DNA of 64,000 nt, taken from positions 13,878,580 through 13,942,579 of the forward strand of contig NC_088678.1 in NCBI RefSeq assembly GCF_950023065.1, in the 5' to 3' direction. Position 1 is the stretch's first letter. Every line of letters begins with the position of its first letter. Below are positions 12,627 to 24,900 of this stretch, piece by piece. The DNA is from Planococcus citri (lineage: Eukaryota; Arthropoda; Insecta; Hemiptera; Pseudococcidae). Under the pieces are notes generated by a model. It ran no database searches. It was not told where the DNA came from and saw only the letters and a list, made by a program, of their open reading frames with translations. The translations under genes were made by a program, and so were the position numbers.

Positions 12627-13345
12627 TTTTACATTTTCTTTTTCAAGTTTTTCCATCTCTGTGCTTTGCTTTCGGTGATTTTTCGTCACTTGTGAAGAAA
12701 AAAAAATTACGAAGGATGTGGCACTTGAATTTTAATGAAGAACTTAAGACGGGGGCATTCGAGAGGAGGGACGAAGGCATTCAGATGGATCGGATCAAAA
12801 CAATAATGAACCCCGATATTCGAATTCAGAGCCTTCAAATTCATAACAATGAACATGTCGCTCCATTTTTGAATTTTTTTCGAACTTTGATCAAAATATA
12901 AGGTCTTTTTGCCCCAGAGGTATGTCATGATCCTTCTTTAAAAAACTAGTTTATTAAAAAGAGAATAGAAAATTGTGTTTATTCTAATTTTTTCACATTT
13001 TTAAATTATTAGCTTCCAATATTGAAAGTTCATTTTTGAGCTTTTCAAATTTTAATTTTTCATTTCGAAATCCTCGCAAACAGATCCACTTTGAGTTCAA
13101 TCCGTCTTGTAAAATGATCGTTTCAAAGTTCGATTATTTCTAACTTGAAAACCCACGACGTCCATTCACCTCCCCCTCCATCTTTATTTCCTTCCCCACC
13201 GAATTAGCGTACTTAAAAATGATTATGGTTATTCAAATGAATAATCGAACAGAACTCGTGAGAAAATCTGAGCGAAATTGGAGAAGGAGAATGACTCGTG
13301 TAGCACATTATTGTTGTATGCATAGAGAAAGTTGAAAGTGATGGT
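12627..13345. other. Unassigned sequence
   Basis: No exon or repeat recognised. Short overlapping frames on both strands near 12700-12900 have no domain signal. Confidence 0.4.
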
Positions 13346-13429
13346 GTTAATAAAATTGCATACTCAGTTTGCCGTAAATGTAAATACAGCTAATTATTTA
13401 CGGCAAACCGAATATGCAATTTTATTAAC
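13346..13429 (-). repeat. 84-bp near-perfect hairpin (MITE or precursor-like)
   Basis: Arms 13346-13379 and 13396-13429 are 34 bp each with a 16-nt loop. Two positions mismatch (C with A, A with C) if the plus strand is transcribed, but become G-U wobbles in a minus-strand transcript, giving a fully paired stem. Either a tiny palindromic MITE or a small-RNA precursor is possible. Confidence 0.75.
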
Positions 13430-13608
13430 ATCTTTCTGCGCATGTTTTCGCAAAACTATTCAACGTTGGAAGATTATTATTTTATGTATTTTCAAGACTG
13501 GTTGAATTTTGAACATATCTGTTCGGGGTTTAGAAGAGAATAGACTGATAGAAGGCGTACATTAAGCGATGAAAATCTTAAAATGTTGAAACTGAACTTC
13601 TAAAAAAT

Positions 13609-13755
13609 TTGGTTGAAATTTTAAAAAAAAATTAGTCAGTTTATTATTATTAAGTTTGAAAACTGAGAAATTTTCTCTCTTTGGTTGAAATTTAAAAAAA
13701 AAATTAGTCAGTTTATTATTATTAAGTTTGAAAACTGAGAAATTTTCTCTCTTAC
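13609..13755. repeat. Tandem duplication, two copies of about 73 bp
   Basis: The unit TTGGTTGAAATTT...AAATTTTCTCTCT occurs twice back to back with almost no divergence. Frames crossing it on the minus strand are repeat by-products. Confidence 0.9.
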
Positions 13756-15792
13756 TTTTCAAGTTCATCTAAAAAACTGTCATCTTACTCTTAGATGTAA
13801 AATTACACAGTGTTCTCTTCAAATCCACATACATAGGTTATAGTTTTCTGAATAGTCCAACTTTCAAGCTCACCTACATCGCTTCTGATGACCTTGTAGA
13901 AGTTCTTTCGACACTACAATGTCAATAAGGTAATTTCCATTTATCGGTTCTAAATAGGTAGGTACCTACGTTCTCGTGTGCTAAATTTAGTCGTGTTCTT
14001 TCGCTGTGTAATCATATCGACTTTATTATAATCCACGCCATTGAAATATTTTGTACCATAGTGATTCATTCAAATACCGTATAACGCCTTCGGATCCCTT
14101 ACGCAGCATCCTTTTCAACGCTTTGGAATCGCCGGCCGTGTAATTTTTACACGAGACCGGCCACAGGCTGACAGTTTCATAATACAGTAGGTAGGTATTG
14201 TAAAACAAAGATCCATCGGAAGGATGACTTTATAAAGGCACGTTTTGACAATATTCAAAGTTCGCTAGGTTGCGAAAGCGAAATGAATTTAAAAGTTCAT
14301 TAGCTAGAGTTATTTCAACATCCTGCAAAGCTCTGAAATATACCTACCTATATAGTATGTGGGTGACCGTATCAATGTACATAAATTTCATCAAATACAG
14401 CGGCTTTATATGTAGCTTCGTCGTCGTCGGCGTCGGCGAAAATTTCCTTTTAAAAAGTTTACCTATTATACATGTTGGTTGGTAGATATTTTGACGAGGA
14501 AAATTGTAAGCTTTTCCGAAAGATTTAAGGTGACTTTGAAGAAGGCAAATCATTGAGAAAGTTTTCTCGGGCGGTTTTCGAGTTCTTTGTGAAAACTGTG
14601 CTTTTAAAAAGAGCGCCATTTGACGACGAATTTCGCGACAAGAACTTATGCTTCCTATAAAGGTACGCTAACCTTGTAAGTTCAGCTGTCACAAAGAAAA
14701 AGTACGGCAAATATACATCTCTATACAAAAAGCTACACTTACCCTCGTGCGTTTATCCTGTTATAAGTTTTTTTTTCCCTTTATTATACGTTCCGATACC
14801 GGAATCAATCGACGAGTATTGAGGAAATACGTTCGTATAATATTATGGTAATTAGAATACAGTCTAGACGAATATTTAAAGGGGTAAATTCGCGTTGAAA
14901 TCTCCGCAGGAGTGGAAAAAACAAGCTGGACAATTTTATGGTCGAATTGATAAATGCGTTTATCTCATTTTATCGGGTTTTTGCCATCGGAAAATTAAAC
15001 TCGGGTAACCTCACAGTGTGTCCAGACTGCAAACCGTACAATACTCGTATAAAACGAGTTAAAAAATAAAATAAAGTAACGTATTGTCCGAAATATAAGT
15101 TAGCCTTGAAAATGCTTGCTAAAGCTGTTCAGGTTGTAAAAAAAAAAAACTCGACAAAGTGGGAAAACGCGAGTAATTGTTGGCAATAAATAAAAAACTA
15201 CGAAAGGGATTTTTTACTCCTCGGTTGAATTATAGAGTCTCATTAAACCGCAGATAAAATTAAGAACTCGCTGTATATAGTACACTATAAGAAGAATTAA
15301 AACTTGGAAAAACTCGAACTCGAGCTGTGCGGACAAACTTTACTCATAAATTTGTTGGTGTTTTTTTTTTTGGTCGTATTTTGAGAGTGTTCTGTTTCAT
15401 GTTCTTTGCGAATATGCTTTAGTCAAATGAATCGACACGGGGTTGTCCATAAGTAGGTATAATCTTTGTGTAAACCGCAACAAAAGGCCAATTTAATGAC
15501 CTTAGATATGTCATTTACAAATGGAAAATTTGCCCGGTGATGTACGCCTGCCTTCGGCAAATTTATCCCTTGTAAGATACTGTACAATTTTAATTGCTTA
15601 AAGGAGCGATAATCATCTTTTGAAGTTGGTGAAAAATTCTTCCTTTGGTGGAAGTGCCTCGCGAGTTTCACAATTTCATTATCTAGTTTCAAGCATTTTA
15701 GGTATCTACTCTATGTTAATTAAAATGTAAGTAAGTTGTACCTATAGAAATGTGGTTAATTGACTAATTTGAGGTTTTATTTTTTTGTGCAG
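13756..15792. other. Unassigned sequence directly upstream of RGK coding exon 1
   Basis: Composition is balanced with no transposon recognised, consistent with host single-copy sequence. The polypyrimidine tract and AG at 15781-15792 form the acceptor of exon 1, so this stretch is intronic for any transcript using that acceptor. Confidence 0.45.
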
Positions 15793-15971
15793 CCTATGCT
15801 GAGCCAGACTAGACGGCAAGATGATCCGGATGGATATTATAGACTGCGATCGTTTTCTATTACGCCTAACGGAGTATGCAAAAACCTAGGAGACTGCTTG
15901 AAAACCAAACGTTCGCGATCTAGTTGTTCTGTGGATTCATCGCCCGCTCCTATTACTCAAAGGTTGACGGG
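15793..15971 (+). CDS. Rgk: RGK GTPase coding exon 1 (N-terminal extension)
   Basis: A pyrimidine-rich acceptor ending in TTTTTTGTGCAG precedes 15793 and the donor GGGgtaaga follows 15971. The exon encodes residues 1-58 plus two bases of codon 59 if ATG 15796, three bases into the exon, is the start. The frame is also open across the acceptor, so an upstream exon could add residues. YRLRSFS and RSRSSCSVDSS resemble the serine/arginine segments preceding the G domain in Rad and Gem, where 14-3-3 sites lie; that role here is inference. The exon is isolated by 27.5 kb from the next one but the split glycine codon (GG|A) fits exactly. Confidence 0.88.
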
Positions 15972-18900
15972 GTAAGATGAGATTTTTGAGTTTTATTTTG
16001 TTTTACTAAATATTGTATAGCTGTATAGTGTAGATGAAGGTAATGGGGAGACGAGATTGTTGATGTTGAAAATTGGCTTAAAATGCTCGAGTATTTAAAT
16101 TGCAGGAGAATGATTTTTTTCATTGACATCAAGAAATATTTTATCCTTATGAGGGTTTAAATGTAGATTTACGATTCAAACTGAGTTAATAAATAAAGAA
16201 ACAAATGAGCAAGCAACTAAATAAAGGAATAAACAAATGAACACGTATGTCGAAAACGATGACAACATTATACACTTTAGTACCTTCTGTTAAAATGCCA
16301 AAAATTAATCCCCTTATAAAATTAAAATCGCGAAAAATTTGATCAGCTCAATTAGGTGCTCTGGAACTTCCATTTCGCGTAGTATCTCATATAGCTTTGT
16401 CCAATTGACACAGTCGAAGGCCTTTGCATAGTTAACAAAGCATTAGTACCGCAGGAATGTTGAATTTGCGGAATTTTTCGATCATTTGTCTGATGTTCAA
16501 AATCTGCTCTCTTTTACCTCTTCCAGGCATAAAACCTGCCTACTCAGGTGGAATCTGCCTATGCAAGTATGTCTTGATCCTATTGTTCATTATTTGGAGC
16601 ATCACTTTACTGGCATGTGGAATCAGGGCTATTGTGTGAAAGTTAGCACAATTTTTTGTACCAGCTTTTTTGTGTAGCGGAATTAACACTGATTTGCACC
16701 AATCTTCTGGCCATTCTCTTTTGCACCATATGTTGTTACACCATATGTTGTTACATATCTTCCGGATCATGTTCTCTGCTTTCTTACCCATGGACTGTAA
16801 TATCTCAGTCTCCATACAGTCACATCCAAGCACTTTGCATAACTGGTTTTTAACCACAATTTTTGAGGTCAAGGCTACGGTTAAGGTAATCAAATTTTAG
16901 AATAAAGGTTAAGGTTATTCAGATTTAAATACGGGAATTTTTTTGGTTAAGGTTACGTGCTTTTTTACTATTTTTCCGGTTATTTCCTGAATTAAGGTTA
17001 AGGTTAAAAACTGGTTAACATACCTGTTGTGCTCAGACTCCAAGTATGGACCTGTGGTAGAGACAAACTCAGTGGGTGTTTCAAATTCAATATTTCAAAC
17101 ATTTTTAAAGACCAACAAGAGACCTACTTCACTTTCCAGCCAAAATAACAACCAGAAGTGAAAAAAACAGTGGTTGTGTCGAACACTGTTTCAATCATTG
17201 GGTATGTTCAGATCACTGATTGTTGCAAAATTATTGTTGAAGAATTTTCAAAAATTTGAAAATTGTCCCGAACTACAATTTGCCGCAAGTTATCCGCAAT
17301 CGGATAAACGCAAATATCCGCAATATATCCGCAAAAATCATAGGTGCTATCTATAGTGCAATTCGAGTAACTATACTTTTTGCTATCTATAGGCAATGCG
17401 AGTAACTAGCTAACTACATTTTTCCGATTTTTTCGTTAATTTTTCTTATATTTCTGGGAAAGACGCTTACATAAACTAATTTTAAACGTTTAAGATGCAC
17501 AGCGTATATTGACCCTAAAAATATAACATTAGTCATACAATATGGTGCGCATAAATATAATCTAGTTCCTTACATTTTTCAAGTTTGTTTTCGTGGCGTG
17601 ACGTCATTTGCGGATATTTTGCAGATAATCGCAAACAAACGCACATCTATATTGCGGATGCTGTAGCTCGGGGTGATTTTCTGAAATTTGTGTAAATTGA
17701 GTCCATAAAAATAAAATATAGTACCTACCTTAAGTATATGAATTTAAGTGAGGATCAAAACCAAAATTCAATTTTAATTTTTTCTGTATGCAACAAAGCT
17801 GCTGATGGAGAAGAGACGAGGATTTAACCTAGAAACCCACATGTGCTTTGATGATCTGGAGAAGGCGTAGAATCAAGTATGAAGGAAGTAGTTGTTCTAA
17901 ATCCTGAGGAACATTGAAGTGAACAAACAAATACTTAGTACGCTTAATTGAAGAAATATATGTTACTGTTAAAGTATTTACTCCAGGTAATGTATGAAAT
18001 AACTAGTTATTTCATACATGAACGAAAAAGTGTGAAATCAGATTTTTTTCTACACTTTACCTAGTTATTTCATGCATACATGAGGTGTGTTTAGTTAAAG
18101 TGTGAATTCAATGAATGAACTGTGATAAAGTAAGAAATGAAGGTTAATTCAAAAGCTAGAACATAATATATGAGGGGTCATTCCACGTCAATTCAACCAA
18201 GAAGTGGTAAGGGGGGGATCGGCGATTTTTTTGAAATTTTTCCTGTGGAAAGACCTTTCGAAGGGATAACCAATGGGGCAATGGCAGAAATCGCAGCCCT
18301 CTAGCCCTTTTTTAAAGGCTGCTAGGGGTTGTCAAAGTTTTCAGTGAAATTATCCATTTCAGCAGTGGATTACTCGATAACAGCGATAAGTTACCTACCT
18401 ACCAAAATGGAACTTTTTCCAATAGTTAGAGGTTTTGAGCTTTTGAAAGGCTTTTTGGTGATATCATAAAAAATCAGTGTTGCCACTTTTTTTAAATGAA
18501 AAATTAGCTGTCGTAAAGTCGATTTAAAAAAATTGAAAGTTTGAGAAAAAAATTCGATTTTTGATTTAAAACATGAAAAAAGTTTTGACTGGTGAAGATG
18601 ACCCATTTGACCCCTACTTTTACATATCTGTTGAAAAAGTTGAGAAAATAAACGTTGCCAATGTGTATAATATGGAATGAAGTGCAACTCAAAGTGTCAT
18701 GCGAGCAAAAAGTGCTGTAATAAATAATTTGTTTTCAATTTTTGGAAGCTTTTTTTGTCATTAATGTTTTTTATCATGCTCAAAACTATATTTTTGTAAT
18801 AAAATAATTTTTAACCGCACATTTCATGATTTAACTGATCACACCTAGCTATTTCATGGAATACTTTTTCGTTAATGTATGAAATAACTAGGAAATAACT

Positions 18901-21900
18901 AGTTATTTCATACATTACCTGGAGTAAATACTTTAACGGTAACATATACACAGATAATGTAATAAGAGTAAGATCTGAAAACATGTCGGAAGCAAAGAAG
19001 ATAGGAAGAGGAGTAAGTCAGGGATGCCCAATGTCATGTAGTCTGTTCAACATCTACTTCGACAACATGATTAAAGAATGGCTGAAAACCAAGCCAAAAG
19101 GGCTAGACATCAATGACACCCATTTCAATACCCTGCTGTTTGCTGATGATCAGGTGGTCTTTGCTGACAACAAAGATGACTTGCAGAGGGCTATGCACAA
19201 CCTTCAGAAAGTAGCTGATAAATACAGAATGAGAATCTCGTCGTCAAAAACAAAAGTGATGGCCTTCGAGGGGAAAGAGCCAATACGCAGTAAAATCGTT
19301 GTAAATGGACTGCCAGTAGAACAAGTTATAAGCTTTAAATATCTCGGATGTGAGCTATCATATCGCACCTCGGGAGTAATAAGGTCACATCTCAAAAAAG
19401 TGAAATTTTACAGGAGAGTGATTTTCTTTTTTTTTAAAACTTGATTCATTATTTTCATCAACTTATAATCAATTGTGAGGAATGAATAGCATGTCATTTT
19501 GAAGATTGGGTATTAGGGTGAGTCAGCTTTACATGGGAAAACATTTTTTTCCACTTTTTCGAAGTCTTACCCCCTAAAAACGTTCATTTATGTCTAAAAA
19601 GACATCATATAAAATTTCAGCAAAAAAATAATATTTACTGGTGGCGCAGATGAGTTGAATGTTGAGAAGTTAGGAGCGCGTCGAGCGAAAACTTCCCACG
19701 GTTGCGCGCCGGGGAATGTAGCGTTGCGTCCCCTCGCTGGATTGAAGCAGTCTTACAAAACGTTACCCCCTCTACAATGCATGATAAGTAAGTTTAGTCC
19801 TTGGTGGGGTTCTTAAGATGTTATTAATGGAGATTCAATATAACAATTTTTCAATTACAAAGCTAATTTAAGGTGAAAATACAAAAAATTTGAAAAGTAA
19901 AAAAAAAAAGTATGAATTTGAGGCTGTAATATTCTATTCTACTCAGCAACTATAGGAAAAAATGTGTGTAATGTAGATATAGGATGAATTTACATTGAAA
20001 GATGACTGTTTTATAAGATTCAGCACTTTCAGTTTATGTTTTATAACTATTAATCAAATCAAATCAACTTTATTTTTTGCAATAGACAGCGTTGCTGCAT
20101 TTACAAAGTCGACTTATGTACTAACATAGGAAATAATCAATACATAATGAAATTAAATAACATGAAATAAAATGAAATAAATGCGCCATGTACAGCACCA
20201 TACAGGCATAGGATCAGCACAGATATCCAAATAGACGCATTCAATGAAAATAATAGAAACCAAATAAGAAATAAATAAAAAAGAAAAAAAACAACATAAT
20301 TACATGAATCAGAAAACAATACATTATAAAAAAAGTGAGATTTCATGTACATTTATAAAAATTCTTAGAATTATTTAAGGTGCACTGGGGGAAGTCCGAA
20401 TTCGGGGTAAGTCAGAAAAACTGCTCTAGCTCTTAGAGGCTTATATCTGCCGAAGCGCTACCCAGGGGTAACTTGAGGGTACTACCCCTACTTCATCACA
20501 GCATAAAAAATTTCGCAACCCAGTTTCATTTTACAGGCTTTTGATTGGTTCTTTTTTAGTTGCTGTTTTGAATTTGATTTCAAATTGTAACCAGTGTTTT
20601 TCAAACTGCTTTTTACCTCAGAAGAAATGATCAGTAAAAGTGATATTATAAGTGAAAGTATTCCTAAAACAATAATGTAAAACCCCAAGTATTCAATTTT
20701 TTTAAATTTTCAATTATTCATTATTTATATCGCTTTTTCTGACTTACCCCCTAAATTAGTGCTATGGGGTAAGTCAGAAAAGTGAACATTGATAATTAGG
20801 ATTCGACTTCATCGATGTGTAATATGTAGAATGATATGTTTTCGAGGTCGTAGAATCCGAATCTGGAGTCATTTTTTTTGTAGGAGTGGGGGGTGAGGCG
20901 TGGGGAGGGGGCCATTCCAAATTTTTCCTACATTATTGTGTAATATGTCGAATAATATGTTTTCGAGGTCGTAGAATCCGAATCTGGAGTTATTTTTTTG
21001 TAGGAGTGAGGGGTGAGGCGTGGGGAGGAGAACATTTCAAATTTTTCACAAAATTATTGTGTAATATGTCGAATAATATGTTTTCAAGGTCGTAGAATCC
21101 GAATTTAGAGTTATTTTTTGGTAGGAGTGGGGGGGGGTGAGGCGTGGGGAGAGGGAATATTTTGAATTTTTCCTACATTATTGTGTAATATGTCAAATAA
21201 TATGTTTTCGAGGTCCTAGAATTTGAATCCGGAGTCATTTTTTGTGGTGAATGTGGAAGATGAGTCGTAGGTTCGTATGGGTGGGGGATTTCAAATTTTG
21301 CTTGTAAAAAATTCCAAATTTGGTTTTTATTTATCTCAATGTTTTCTTATACCACTGATGTTCAAAGTTGACAGTTTTTTATGTAAAATCAGAATTCAGA
21401 ACATGTTTTGAAAAAAAAAATGCTATACAATCAGGCAATATCATGTGTTCTTTTCTGCAGGATGATGTCAGATGTGTATTTTGGAGTGGTGTTACTTTGT
21501 TTTGGGGATTTTTTGTTTTGTTTTCTCAGAAGATGATTATTTTTTCTCCTAACATGAGTTTTTCAATTTTTTACAATTACATTTTTGTACTCTACAATAA
21601 ATTGTCAGATGAATTGTTTTTCTGAAGTTACCACAATGACAGCCAAAATGTCATAATAGGCAGGAGGGGGAGATTTCTACAAATCGCCATTTTCATACAC
21701 ATCTGTGTATTTGAGCGGAAGTTATTTCAAATAATCATTAGTTAGCTCATTTCATTACTGTTCCAACTTGCACGGGGCACAGTAGGCCACAACCCCCCTC
21801 TCCCCAAACGTACTTGAATAGCACTCAACCCTAAAAACTAGCTCAAGATTTGAATTCTACGACCTTGAACACATATCAATCAACATGTTACACAATATTA

Positions 21901-24900
21901 TAGGCAAAATTTGAAATTTCTCCTCTCCCCTTCCCTCACCTCCTACCCCTGCAAAAAAATAACCCCAGATTCGAATTATACGACCTCAAAAACATATCAA
22001 TCGACATATCACATGATAATGTAGGAAAATTTTGAAATTTTCCCTCTCCCCACGCCTCACTCCCCACTCATACTAAAAAAGTAACTCCAGATTCGGATTC
22101 TACGACCTCGAAAACATACTATTCGACATATTACATGATAATGTAGGAAAATTTTGAAATTTTCCCTCTCCCCACGCCTCACCCCCCACTCCTACAAAAA
22201 AAATAACTCCAGATTCGGATTCTACAACCTCGAAAACATATTATTTGACATATTGCGCATCGATCAGGGTCGAATCCTAAAATCACCCATTAATTTTGTA
22301 GATTTTCTGACTTACCCCAAAGCGGGGTAAGTCAGAACAAGTTACATTTTATTCGATTGTGCGAAAGCTACTGTGACAATCACGCTGAAATTTTTACCAT
22401 AGGTTAGGAACCCTTATGGGAACCTACGTACCAAATTTCAGCCATATTGGTTCATTAGTACGAGAGTAACAGCTGATCAAAGTTGAAATTGTGAAAAAAC
22501 GTTCTGACTTCCCCCGGTGCACCTTACCACATAACATCCAAAAATTATCGGTTATACATAAAAATAAAAAAAGAAACAATGACGCTAGATGATAAATCAA
22601 AATTACAAGTAGTTGCTGAAAGTTCAGTTGCTAATGTACTCAGTTATGTAACAGTGTCCATATACTCATCTATTGAATAAAATGCTTTTTTTAGTAGCCA
22701 TTTTTTCAGAGTTTTAGAAAATAATTTTGTGCAATTGATAATTTTAATTTCAGTTGGGATTTTGTTATAAATTTTTGCAGCCATGAAGTCTATACTAACT
22801 TGGTGAAATTTAGTCCTGAATTGTGTGCTATGTAGTTGTTGGCTATTTCTAGTATAATGACTGTGTTGAGGGGTATGTAATTTCACTATGCCTTTCTTCA
22901 CAATTTGGGATATCAGATATATGTATAAGCAGGGTAGGGTTAAAATTTCATTTGAAAGAAAGATAGTCTTGCATGATTCTGTGACTTGCATTCGATAGAT
23001 GATTCTTATTGCTCGTTTTTGTATTACAAAAATTCTCTGCATAAGACTGACATTACCGCCCCAAAACACTAAGCCATATGACATATTAGACTGGAACATT
23101 CCATAATATGCCATTTTTAATGTTTGCACATTGGTGACACCTTTTAATTGCCAAAGGAGATAATTTATTGATGATAGCTTCCCAGCTAAATAGTCTATGT
23201 GATCAGTCCAAGTAAGAGTGGAGTTGATGTATACTCCTAAAAATTTTAGACTTTCAACTTTAGTAATTGGCAGTGCCAAATTTAAATTTTGTGAGCTGTG
23301 ACCAAAATATATCAGGTTTGTTTTCTCAACATTTAATTTCATTTTATTTATTCTGAACCACTCTACCAAATCATCCACTACCTGCTGTACTGAGATACCC
23401 ATATTCATAGGAATCAGTGCTGTAGTGTCATCTGCGAATAGGATCAGATTACTCCTTACATTTTTTGGAAGGTCATTAACATAGTAGATAAAGAACAAAG
23501 GTCCTAATATTGACCCCTGTGGAACTCCTTGCTCAACTGGATATTGATCAGAGAAATGGTATTCTCCATTTATATCTTCTATCTTAACAATTTGAGTTCT
23601 ATTTTTGAGAAAGGATGTGGTCCAGTCCAAAGCCACCCCTCTAATGCCATACTTTTCTAGTTTACCTAGCAATATTTCATGATTAATCATATCAAATGCT
23701 TTTGAAAGATCATAAAAAATCCCTATAATGTCATTTTTGCTGTGGAGATTTTCCAAGATATTGTGAATAAGTTGGTAAATGGCACCTGTTGTATTTTTAT
23801 TTTTGCAAAATCCAAATTGAGAGCTGTGTAACAGATTATTATCGCTGAAAAATTTAGATATACGTTTATAAAATAAGCTTTCTAGAACTTTGGAAAACAC
23901 TGATGTTATAGATATGGGTCTGTAATTATTCATGGCACTTCTTTCCCCCTTTTTGAACACAGGTGTCACAATATTGACCTTAAGGATATCAGGGAAGGCT
24001 CCTTCCTGAACAGACATGTTGAAGAGGCTGGCTAATGGTTCAGCAATGTATGGCGCTGCTATTTTCAGTATATAGGTATCAAGCCCATGGTAGTCTTTTG
24101 AATAGGAATTTTTGAGTGAGTGAATTACATTCACAACCTCAACTGAATTTGTTGGTGCAATGAAGAATGTGGAATTATTGGATGGGTTTAAATTATTCAA
24201 GGGATTTTCATTATCTTTCAAGTTTTCAACCTTTGGTAAATTACAAAAGAATTTATTTAAGGTAGAGGCAATTTCCAGTGGATTGGTTACCATACGGTTT
24301 TGGTCCATTATATAATCTATACAGTTATGTTTTGTTTTTGTTTTGATAAGTTCCCAGGATGTTTTGTTCAAGTTTTTGGCATTTTGGAGTTTTCTATCAT
24401 TTGCAGATTTTTTTGCATTTTCAATCAAAGTTTTATATTTTTGTTTAGTTATTTTATATTTTTCTTTCAGGTATGGAGAGTCAAAAGTCTTCTTCATGCT
24501 ATGTAGGTCCATTAAATTTTGCTTAACAGTTTTTATTTCAATTTTGGTTGGTAGGGGGAATTTTATAGAAAATTTTTGTTTCCTTTTCACTATACCAAAT
24601 TGGAATGACAAATTATAGTGTGATAAGAACACATTTAGGAAACTCTGAAAAGCTAAATTAATGGTATCTGTTTCACTCCAGCAGTTACTCCAGTTTTCTC
24701 CCTCAAGTAACCTGAGAAAAGTTCCCCTAGTGGTATCATTTATTAATCTTTGTTGAGGTTTTAAATAATTTACTTCTTGTACCTGTTCAGAGATATTGAG
24801 CATGAACATTACTCCCTCATGATCTGAGATATGTGTTTTACATACTTCAATTCCAAAAGGGGCATCTATATTACTCAGAAAATTGTCCAAACAAGTTTTA

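Larger units (their letters stand above)
20378..22524. mobile_element. Foldback element with TA duplication and inverted minisatellite arms
   Basis: The ends AGGTGCACTGGGGGAAGTC (20378) and GACTTCCCCCGGTGCACCT (to 22524) are inverted copies flanked by TA. The arms carry the same repeat of about 121 bp: four copies forward (from about 20818) and four in reverse (to about 22250). GGGGTAAGTCAGAA motifs mark the outer arms. There is no transposase frame. It sits in the 3' UTR of the jockey-like LINE, so it is younger than that insertion. Confidence 0.88.

Noticed and set aside
15423..15692. 89-codon minus-strand frame near RGK exon 1
   Set aside because: No recognisable domain, and it falls in the putative upstream intron.
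16896..17060. Telomere-like GGTTAAGG repeats as an interstitial telomere
   Set aside because: Irregular spacing, not the TTAGG insect unit, and bracketed by inverted motifs, so a decayed DNA element is likelier.
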